A program made the translations under genes and the position numbers. Source: Pythium myriotylum (taxonomy: Eukaryota; Oomycota; Peronosporomycetes; Pythiales; Pythiaceae). From it: 64,000 nucleotides of DNA. Below the pieces are notes generated by a model, which was given only the letters and a program-made list of their open reading frames with translations, searched no databases and was not told the origin of the DNA. Positions 40,041-49,239 of the stretch are shown here, piece after piece (the first letter of the stretch is position 1; each line of letters starts with the position of its first letter). The stretch lies in assembly GCA_023091665.1 (NCBI GenBank), contig JALJCQ010000001.1:2542001-2606000 (forward strand), read 5' to 3'.

Positions 40041-40171
40041 TGTCGCGACCACGCAGTGGACGACACCGTAGTAACCACAACGTACTAGGTCGAGATGAGA
40101 CCGCATAACATTTATTTACTGTTTCTTGGAATTTTCTTTGTCGGCACGGTGGTTGTAGTTTGTGAGATCGT

Positions 40172-41321
40172 CTAGTCGTCTTGCTTGAAGCGGAGGCCGA
40201 TGACGAGCCCGATCACAATTGCGTACACGATGCCGACGAGCTTGGCGTTGAAGCCGTCCCAGATGCTGATCGGATTCTCCACGACGTGGATACTGGCGTT
40301 GGATGACGATCCGTGCGAATCGCACGTGGCCCGACACGCGCCGCACGGACACTGCTTGGGCGCCTCTGCAGATGCGACCGACGGCAACAACTGCGCCTGC
40401 GTCGGCAGAATGCTTTTCGTTTGCTCCACCTCCGAGTAGTTGTCGCACTTGTGGACGTGGTGGTCGAACGCCGTGGCGTTCGATGTCGAGTTGAAATGGA
40501 GGAACATGTACTCGCCGTGGCCGATCGCGCCGGTCTGCGCCTGGTAGTTGAGGAAGCCCAGCGACGACTTCATGGCCTCGGACACTGAGGCGATCGACGT
40601 GCTCTTGCACGAGTCGAAGAGCGAACACGTGAAGGGCTTACCGAGTGTCACGTCGAGCTCCAGTACTTTGACGTGGTCCTCTCCTGTCATCGGGTCCGGG
40701 CGGTAGTTTGTGCTCGGCCACGCCGAATGCATCTTCATAAAGTCGGACTGGCGCGGAGAGCACACGAGTCCGCACCACAAGTGCATGAGGTTGACGGCGC
40801 ACGCGTCGCAGCCGCCACCCACTGTGCCGAAGACAGTCGAGATGAGCTTGAAGTTCTCGGCCATGCCCTGGTTCTGCTGCCACGTGCAGCAAGCCGAGTC
40901 TTTGTACTCGGGGCATTGGATCTGGAACTCGTCGCAGTGCGCTCCGGCTGTCATACCGTCCACCTGGCACACGCACGCCTTGTTCGTGCACGAGCCTTTG
41001 CCGTGGCAGTCGTCGTCCGTCGTGCATGCGCCGCCGCCCGTCACTAGACACCAACACGAGCATCAGACAACCCCACTCCCTAGCCTTTCTCCATTCAATT
41101 GAGTACACACCGTTCGCCCAGCCTTCGCCGCGCATGGGCTTCGGCGGCACGGGCTCCGGGTTCGCCTCGGGCATGCACGCGTCGTAGTCGGGGATGTTGC
41201 CTGGGTTCACGCACTTCTGGGTCATGACGCAGGCGCCGTCGCCGCCGGTGAGCGCCGCGAGCGCGGTCACGACGACCAGCGCGGTCGCCAGCCCCCTCGA
41301 GGCCATCGCCGCACGTCGCAT
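40172..41321 (-). CDS. NPC1 N-terminal-domain protein with one C-terminal membrane helix
   Basis: Two exons, 41321-41111 and 41043-40172 (67-nt intron, phase 1), 360 aa. A signal peptide (ALVVVTALAALTGGDGA) leads into a Cys-rich luminal region (KCVNPGN, CPEYKDSACCTW, VGGGCDACAVNLMHLWCGLVCSPRQS) typical of the sterol-binding Niemann-Pick C1 N-domain: the CC pair, the C-x-x-C-x-x-N block and the F/W-C...CSP block. The protein ends with one transmembrane helix (AKLVGIVYAIVIGLVIGLRF) and a short cytosolic tail. Full-length NPC1 has about 1,300 residues and 13 membrane spans including a sterol-sensing domain; those are missing, so this is a stand-alone luminal sterol-binding module. Confidence 0.82.
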
Positions 41322-41421
41322 GGGGAGCTCTTCGGTCGCTTGAAGAAGAAGGCTGAGCCTGTGGTCGCACCTTCACGCGACCTTCGCGTCACCTACTCTT
41401 CCAACTTGAACAGTTTTTAGC

Positions 41422-41518
41422 CGGACTCTATGCATTTTTGCCCCGGTCATGCTTCCCTGTATGAGGGAAGCAAGCACTATACGAAGGAAGCATGATACGC
41501 AGAAATGCATGGAGTCCG
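41422..41518. repeat. 97-nt nested fold-back
   Basis: Outer arms of about 36 nt (CGGACTC-x-ATGCATTT-x-TGC ... TCATGCTTCC and its reverse complement) enclose a second perfect stem GCTTCCCT-GTATG-AGGGAAGC. It lies 100 bp upstream of the NPC1-domain gene start and 200 bp downstream of the broken Crinkler gene. MITE or precursor-like RNA hairpin are both possible. Confidence 0.75.
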
Positions 41519-41724
41519 TATCGGCAACCCCGTGCGGATCTTGTCAGATTTTGTTTGCACGATATGCCTGCTCCGTGTGAATCGACTCCTAAACCATTAG
41601 CTGTACTTCTCTTGCAAATACTCTGAGATTCTATTTAGTCTGTCGCTTCGATAAAACAGGGGTCCGGCTTAGAGTGCGAACAAACTGTATCGCGTTGAGT
41701 GACGAAACGACAAACTTGTCCTGC

Positions 41725-42561
41725 TCAACTATGTTTAAAAAAAGACTCCAGCTGAACTGAGCATTCAGGACAGATAGGATCCTTGTATAGTACCTGGACT
41801 TCATCCACCACCAAATAGATCGTGTAGCCTTGGGTTGGAAGCGGCATTGCGAAATTCCAATCGACCCCACATTGACGCTGAAAAGCTCCCAGAAATGTCT
41901 CGCCCTCGAACAATTGCAACGCCGCAATACTGAACACTTTGGCTGGGTTCCTGTGAGTGATGCTTCTGTCCACCAAACTGCGGCTGACCAGCGTGGCAAG
42001 AGATGTTTTGCCAGTCATCGGTGGGCTTTTAACGAGTAGCACGTGCATCTCATCGACGCGGCGGATAATATCGTTGGTTTAGTCATTCCGAGATAGAGTT
42101 CGACTATCGTTTGGATCAATCCCTTGGAGCCGCCCAATCCTTCCACGAACACCATACCAGACCGGATCTTGCTGCAACGCTTGAAGTCTTGGCTCAACGG
42201 TTGGTGTTACACTTGCTGGGAGTTTCACCAGCACGAGAATCTCTTCTTCTCCGAGCTGGAAGTCCCCAAAATACTCTGGCTGGTTGAGCTTCCACGACGA
42301 ACGCATCTTCATGTACTGCTTATCGACACCTCCTTGCAAGAGAGAATCCAAGTTGTCGTCGTCCACCAGCCACGTGGTTTCCCCTTCCTTTCGCGCCAAA
42401 TACAGCGTCACTGTAGCTGGGTCAACGTTGAAGCGCTCGTGGCACCGTTGCTTCTCCACGATAGCCTTCTGCAGCGAGCTCACTTTCGCATCGCGTGCGA
42501 TCTTCACGGGAAACACAGTTCCCTCGCCATACACTGCGCACTCCAGCTCCAACTCCGCCAT
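41725..42561 (-). pseudogene. Crinkler (CRN)-type gene, broken
   Basis: Begins at the ATG at 42561 with a CRN N-terminal module: MAELELECAVYGEG, FPVKIARDAKVSSLQKAI, the LYLAR motif (variant of LxLFLAK reported from Pythium) and the KMRSSWKLNQPEYFGDF block. A TAA at 42079-42081 interrupts the frame after about 160 codons. The same frame then continues with a P-loop segment (LVKSPPMTGKTSLATL), the start of the NTPase module usual in CRNs, and stops again at 41725, well short of a full module. No splice pair that removes the TAA was found. It could alternatively be a short expressed CRN-N protein (42079-42561). CRNs are secreted intracellular-acting proteins. Confidence 0.72.
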
Positions 42562-43490
42562 GTTTCTTCTAACCAGAAAGTTCAAGACTGTGGAGAACAA
42601 AGAATTAGGATAAGCAGCAAATTCGATATCCTTCGCAAGTCGATGATGCCCATTGACGTCATTCTTGTCACCATCAACTCAAACAGGGGATCTCCTCTCG
42701 GCCGAAAACAGAGCGGTTCCTGGATCCAAGGTCCAAGGTTAACAGTCCCAGCAGGCCCAGGGTAGAGGGTGCATATTTCAGCTATCGCAGTCCACTCGAT
42801 GTAACGCAATAGACTCCACCTTAACAACAACAACAGCAACCATGAACTCCAACAGCGTTTGAGAGGCGGTGGAATTTGTTGCGGAATGACCGTCAGAAGA
42901 AATGGAGAGACGACACGAAGCTCGCTTAATCGATTCCTGCATGCCACAATGTTCCAAATATAATTAACATGAAATTGACGCCAACAAGCTCAAGAGAATG
43001 ACGGTAATCTTTTTACCAGGTGATGTCAAGAATGCTGGAGATAAATTCTTGAGCACTGGAGAGAAGGCAAGACCTAAACATGGCGACACGCCGACTACCG
43101 GTATAGGTCTCGAAATAAGCAAACGAGTACCTCAATTGAATTGAATTGAGAATGTTGGAGATACCGACCCACCAATCTGCATTGCTGTTTGTCCCGACCT
43201 CGAAGCGTGCAGATCGTTTATCTTGAAGCCAGGACCCGAAGTTGTAGCCGCAAGAAAGGCATGTCGAGTGTCTGTGCGCTACTTCGACGAGGCCCCCCTT
43301 GCAACTGCGGCAGACAGTCCGATGAGCAACATACCAGCCAAATCACTTACGCCTCCTCCGCCGTACATTCATCGAAAGCGATTGCGTACTGAATAGCAAC
43401 CCGATGGCGAATTGCGCTGTTGATCTGAACCTTCACGAACACGATTGGTGAAGTCCAAGCTGTTCAACCAGCGACCTTTGCCACCTTATT
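42562..43490. other. intergenic upstream of the CRN pseudogene
   Basis: No recognised gene. A hydrophobic minus-strand frame (42582-42947) has no domain. An ATTGAATTGAATTGAG short repeat lies near 43133. Confidence 0.45.
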
Positions 43491-43730
43491 CTAGTCTTGG
43501 AGAGCTTTTCTCGGAGCGGGACAGTATTCTTCCACATAGTTATTGTTCAGTAGCCAATCGAAGTATCCCTTATCGCAATCGCGAATCCATTTCCATTTGA
43601 TCGACTTGCCTCTATCCGGATCCACTTTCCCCACTTCAGAGTCATGGTTCTCTCCGAATCTTTCACTTTTTCTTCTTGAAACTGCTTCGTCTCCCGATTC
43701 GGAATCTCTCGCGGTCGTAGCCACGCACAA
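43491..43730 (-). CDS. possible small gene, ExoX C-terminal-like
   Basis: Frame of about 80 codons without an ATG; a spliced upstream exon would be needed. The sequence is charged and ends DCDKGYFDWLLNNNYVEEY after a DRGKSIKWKWI segment. This recalls the G-K-x-x-x-W/Y ... D-x-G-Y-x-x-W-L pattern of the ExoX-like C-terminal domain found appended to exonucleases and helicases. The match is short and made by eye. It lies head-to-head with recA. Confidence 0.3.
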   Translation of the reverse strand: MCVATTARDSESGDEAVSRRKSERFGENHDSEVGKVDPDRGKSIKWKWIRDCDKGYFDWLLNNNYVEEYCPAPRKALQD

Positions 43731-43853
43731 CAGTTCCGATCTGCAGTGTGATCATGGCTTGTCCTCCAAGTGCAACGTTGAAGTACTAGAGCAGCTCGAG
43801 TAAGTACGAAGGTCATTCCTGGCGCGAAAAGCTCCACCACTGCGACCAGCGGC

Positions 43854-45326
43854 ATGTGGCGTGTCGCGACGCACCCGCGCGGGCTCCGCGCAGCGCGAGC
43901 GGTGCAGCGACAGGCGGCGGTCGTCTCGTCGGCGCGTGGCAAGCGCACGTCCAGCAAGAGCAGCGTCGGCGCCTCGGGCGGTGGGTAGCGCGGTCTCGCT
44001 GAGTCGATTGCGCAGGGAGCCTGACGAGGGTGCGCTCGCGGCAGACAAGAGCGCGGCGCTGGCCATGGCCATCCGGCAGATCGAGAACGCGTTCGGCAAG
44101 GGCGCCGTCATGCAGCTCGGGTCCACGAAGATCGCCGACCGCGTCGAGGTCATCTCGACCGGCTCGCTGACGCTGGACCTGGCGCTCGGCATCGGCGGTC
44201 TGCCCCGTGGGTGAGCACCAATGGCGAGGTCTTCTTCTGGTCAAGTGCTGACGTCGTGGTCATGGTGACATAGTCGCGTGGTTGAGATCTACGGCCCCGA
44301 GAGCTCGGGCAAGACGACGCTCGCGCTGAGCTGCATCGCCGAAGCGCAGAAGCAGAACGGCGTCTGCGCCTTCATCGACGCCGAGCACGCCATCGACGCT
44401 AACTACGCCAAGCAGCTTGGCGTCAATATTGACGACTTGTACATCTCGCAGCCCGACTCGGGCGAGCAGGCGCTCGAGATCGCCGACACGCTCGTCCGTT
44501 CCGGTGCCGTCGACCTGGTTGTTGTGGACAGTGTCGCTGCACTCGTGCCGCGCGCCGAGCTTGAGGGGGAGATGGGCGACCCGCAAATCGCGCTGCAGGC
44601 TCGGCTCATGAGCCAAGCGCTGCGCAAGCTCACGGGCTCGCTCTCCAAGTCCAACTGCATGATCATCTTCCTCAACCAGATCCGCCAAAAAGTCGGTATC
44701 ATTTTTGGCTCTCCGGAAGTGACGTCGGGCGGTACAGCGCTACGTTACTACGCGTCTGTCCGTCTCGATATCCGTCGCAAGGCGCAGATCAAAGAAGGCG
44801 ACAAGGTCGTGGGCAACGAGATTGTGGTCAAAGTGGCCAAGAACAAGATGGCCTCGCCGTTTAAGACCGCGTACTTCGACATGATGTTCGGCCAAGGAAT
44901 CGACCGCTACTCGGAGCTGCTGGATCTTGGTACGCAACAAGGGATTCTCAAGAGGTCCGGTGCATGGTACTCCATTGTCGGAACTGAAGGTACGCTGATA
45001 CACTGCTCGTGAGAGGCTGTGCACCTATGAGGACTCATACGACGGTTGTATCCGTAGAGCCCATCGCCCAGGGTAAAGCCAAGGCCAAACTGTTCCTAGA
45101 AGCCAACCCAGATATCGCAAACGACATTGAAGCCCAGATCCGTGCCAAGCTCTTCGCCAGTAACGACGAGGTGGAGGATGTTTCTATTGCTGCAGACGAT
45201 GCAAGAGTTGAAGTGGAGTCCTCGGCCGCGGAAGACCTGGAGGGAGACCAGTTTCAGCGTGTCCCCGAGGGGCTTGAGGCTGATCGTCTTGGTGACGATG
45301 AAGTTGACTTCGTTACAAAACCCTAA
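43854..45326 (+). CDS. recA: RecA recombinase, mitochondrial-type presequence
   Basis: Four exons inferred: 43854-43980, 44045-44210, 44274-44989 and 45058-45326 (introns 64, 63 and 68 nt, phases 1/2/1), 425 aa. The first ~42 residues ([19 protein letters not shown]...) are Arg/Ala/Ser-rich without acids, a likely mitochondrial presequence. The bacterial-type RecA core follows: [20 protein letters not shown], Walker A GPESSGKT (Lys about 111), [15 protein letters not shown], the L1 EGEMGD and L2 regions ([10 protein letters not shown], then [18 protein letters not shown]). The C-terminus has the lexA-contact-type domain and an Asp/Glu-rich tail ending FVTKP. It should catalyse ATP-dependent strand exchange in organellar DNA repair. 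Confidence 0.93.
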
Positions 45327-45384
45327 CGCGATCAAATTGAGACGTGCGACTCACCAAAGGTTGATTATTGTACTCTGACTGTGT

Positions 45385-48300
45385 CTAGGCCCAGCATGGC
45401 TGCTTGTGCGACAGCACGTAGAGCAAATCATTCCCCGAGAGTAGATCTTGTGGGAATGGGTTGACGTAGACGTAGCCAAATGGCATGCTGCGTTCGCTCT
45501 CTGTCAGTTCTACTCGAGCCTTTCCATCATAGAGAGCGCGATCGGGGCGACAACGGTAGAGACCCATGACCAGGATGCCGTCCGACGAAAGTAAGTAGTG
45601 GAACACGTACTCGAAAGTCTTTCCTACAAAATCGAGCGGGACTTCAACAGCAAACAGAGAACTGCGATGGGCGCCGCCAGTAGGTGAAAATACGGAAGAC
45701 GAATCAGCAGAGGTTGGGGTCGCAGCATCGAAGTTAGAAGGCGGGGAGAGCGGATTCGTGATATAGTCATTCTACCAGAGAATGTTGAGGTGAGTATAAG
45801 ATGCGAACTTATCGGCAGATTTACTACGCACATCTTTCCAGGACGCGAAGATGAACTCGCGCAAAATATCCTTGATCATCGGATTGAAGTACTGATTAAT
45901 CATGAGACTGTCGCAGAGAGAAGTGCTGTAGGTGAGTCCTGAGGCAAAAGCTGGTGACAAAAAGAAATCTCGAGAGAACGTCATCGACGTGCCCGCGCCC
46001 GGGGCGGAGCATTCGACCTGCAAACATGGAGTCGAGCCTGCCCACTCTGGGTCATCTGAGTGCCCATTCATCAGCGATGAGCCTTCAGGTGGGAACCACT
46101 CGCTCGCCGTCAAGTTCTGCGAGATGAAGTGGACATTGGCACGATTGACAAGCTCCGTGATGACGCGTGGGGCTCTCTTTGGACCAATGAGCGAGGTTAC
46201 AGTTTTGTGAAGCGCGATGCAGGAGGCATCAGCAAGTAGCTCGGAAGAGCCAGACTCGGCAATCTCGCCTTCATCCCCCATGATTACGATTCGATGAGCC
46301 ACCTCCACTTTCGCTCGACGTAGAGTCCGCTGATGAAACGGGTTCCCCTTGACAAAGTACACGTGCTTGAAGTGTCTGAACGTTTCGAACACGTCATCGT
46401 CTGGGATCGTCGCTGTGACGATCACAATGGGGCGGTGCTGGCGGAGAGCCTTCACGCGTAACGGACCGATCATATACTCAAGGTGGTGCGGAAAGCCAGT
46501 GGGCGACACCACGCAAAGTACAATGTGAGAAATTGACAGCGACAAGTCCGACAAGTCGTCAATCATCACATCTTCGACACGGGCTCGTGCAGTGCCGGAG
46601 ATGAGCCCATGCAAGAATCCACTCGCTCGCTTCTGTGGCTCGTTTGCTGCATCATCCTCGGTAGCTTCTTTTTCATCAACAACCTGCTCAACGAGAGCTT
46701 CGACCGTGGCCTTCCAGTCGACTGTCCTTGATTTGCGACGTGAGTTTGGTGGTCTCGTGTCACCAGCTGTGCTCTTGGACTTCGTAAGCGAGGTGTTGTT
46801 GGCTCGCTGCGAGACCCACGCGAGCGGCATCTCAGCACGTGGCCGCATACAAGTCACTTGGTCAGCTTCACGGCGGTTACGAGCAAGTACGAAGCCGATC
46901 TCATCTCCGGAACAAGTGTACGAGTCCGCAGGGTTCAGTAAGATCTTTCCCTGGCTTGCCAGCGCATTAGACTGGACAGCAAAAAGCACGACCCCCTTAC
47001 ACTCGGCATAGACGAGCGAGGCAACTTCAGAGAATGTCTTGCCGAAGATCACGTTTCCTGGTGGCAATACCACTGAGTACAGCTCCTGACTGGCGCTGCG
47101 CATGTATTTTTCCTCCCAGCGATTTACTCCGTCGATGCTGTCTTCGCTTGAGGTTGCCGTGAGGTTGTATATCAACGTGGAGAATCCAGGACATACACAG
47201 TTTTGCCCCAACAAAGAGTGCATGACCTCGGAAAAGTAAAGCGCGTTCTTGACGTTGAGGTCGTCGAGCAGGTGTCGGTTGCTGGATAAATGCATCTGCG
47301 CAAAGATGCGCGCATCAGGCGCAAGTCGCTTGGCAGCAAGCACGCGCATGAGTGTACGATGGTCACTCGCCATGTGCTCCTCCTGGCCACAGCGTCTTGT
47401 CAAGATGAAGATAGCGTCGGCGCCGCTGACAGCCGCACGCTCGGCGTCATCGACATCCAGAATGGAGCCCTGAATGAAGCTCGTCCGCTTTTCAAAAAAC
47501 GGATCCATAAGCAGTGCAATCATTGCTGTCGACGGTTCTTCGTCAGAGAGCACGACGACATTGATGTCGACGACGTCGTGGTCGTCGTGGAACACCTCGT
47601 GGAAAAAGTGGTCGATCCGGGACGGCGTCAGATCGCCGCACAGTACAATGTACTTGGCACTGCGGGTTGGTTTGAACGACGAAAGCTCATACTCTGTGAA
47701 CGACGCGGACAGCTCGAGAACCTTCGAGATTTGGTACGGTACGATCAAGATAAGCACGATCACTAGCACACCCACAAAGATCTTGGCGAGCACGTTATCA
47801 GCGGGCGGTGTCTGGATCGTGACAAATACGAGTACCGAGTTGAAGAATGAATTGAAGAAAGTCCAGTCGCCCGTATGTGTGTCGCCTTTATCTGCATCTG
47901 AAGTCTCAGCGATTTGAATGATGCTGGCAGCACCGGCGATGATGAGCACGATCTGCACATAGCAGAGAATCGCAAACTGACGCACGGGCGTCATGTACGC
48001 GTGACAACGACTGAGCACGGCCTTGCACTCAAGGTAGCACTTAACGAAGCGGGGCGGGTACACGAATCTCCAGTAGTTGGCGTCATACCAGAGTGTGCTA
48101 CAGTGTTCCAATTCGTTGAGAGTGAGAAACCCTCCCGGATTGCTATAACGGAGGAATCTGCACTACGTACTGGTCTTCGTGGAGGAACGACACGGGGATC
48201 ACCGGTAGAATTACAACGATATTGATGAGCCCAGCCAAGGAGAGCAGGTAGTCGCGCCGGTGGTTCGACAAGTAGATACCGCGGAAGAGAAAATCCACCG

Positions 48301-48869
48301 AGAAGAACGAAGCGCAGAGGATCTCGAGTACCCAGAGCCAGAACGGAAGCTACAGGCCAAAATTCATCAGCACATCTCGGAGTAACCACAGCAGCAGCAA
48401 TCCGCACCGTGCTCGCCGGGATGTAGGTCGTCGTGATGTACGTGGCGACGTAAAGCAGCGACAGCGACGCGAGTGCGATGTCGAGCACGATGCCAAAGAG
48501 GCTGTGGTCGAGGAACCTATGGCAAACAAACGTGTCAGCAGTCCAGTCTCTGAAGTCTCCCCACACCTCAAACTCCCCGCACCGACTGATTCGATCTCGA
48601 CTGCGGTATTGCGTGCCGCCGCGTAAAAAGGACAAATCCGTCATGAGCGACGCGCTTTCCGGTTCTATCGTGGAAGACTAAGATGAGACGCGAAAGGCGT
48701 TTTCCAAAATGGAAAGAGGCGACGCGCACAAACCGAAGAGGTTGCCGGCCTGCGGGACGCGGCTGCCGTTGGCCGGATGGAGCTGCTGCTGCATGCGCTT
48801 GACGTACGAGATGCTGCCGTAGTGGCCGCCGGCGCCCTTGGGCTCCTGCGTCAGCGGCGTCGAGTCCAT
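45385..48869 (-). CDS. BK (Slo)-type ion channel homologue with altered pore signature
   Basis: Five exons inferred: 48869-48734, 48664-48408, 48349-48171, 48097-45776 and 45661-45385 (introns 69, 58, 73 and 114 nt), 1056 aa. S1 (FGIVLDIALASLSLLYVATYI), S2-S3 (LPFWLWVLEILCASFF to INIVVILPVIPV), a weakly charged S4, S5 and S6 (LAKIFVGVLVIVLILIVPY) are visible. Two RCK domains fill the cytosolic part (YIVLCGDLTPSRIDHFF; HIVLCVVSPTG), and the last exon adds the final RCK strands (YVYVNPFPQDLL). The pore loop around residue 284 reads TIQTPPAD where TVGYGD is expected. A 48-nt in-frame stretch within exon 2 (GTGGGG...CCATAG) may be a further intron. Confidence 0.87.
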
Positions 48870-49239
48870 GGTCGCTCGGTGGTGCTTGGTGGTGCTTCAG
48901 GAGCTCACGTCTGCTCCGACCGTGCCTCTCGGTGATATCTTTCCATGCAACATAGTCGCACCGTAAACATATTTGACCAATGATGTCTCTTTATTTTCGT
49001 TTACGACCAATCATCATGGACGACCTGGCTTCAACATGCGGCGCGTGCGATTCAAGTTCAATTCTTTTCGGCTCGAGCACAATTCAGAACCCTTCCCTGT
49101 CCAAATAGATGAATTGCGTGATATGTGGTTGAAGAGGGACCGAGCAGCTCAAGCGATCTTCCTTGTCACACACACATCCTGACACACGCGGCATCCCCTC
49201 GCTCTCTCTCCTTCCCTCTCCTCCTCCTCTGCTGCTGCC
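48870..49239. other. divergent promoter region, channel gene / Tudor-SN
   Basis: 370 bp between two head-to-head starts. CCAAT-type motifs occur (GACCAATGATG, GACCAATCATC) about 200 bp upstream of the Tudor-SN ATG; a CT-rich tract precedes that ATG. Confidence 0.5.

Noticed and set aside
43543..43803. 86-codon plus-strand frame before recA as an extra recA exon
   Set aside because: No RecA similarity; the presequence plus 64-nt intron starting at 43854 explains the N-terminus better.
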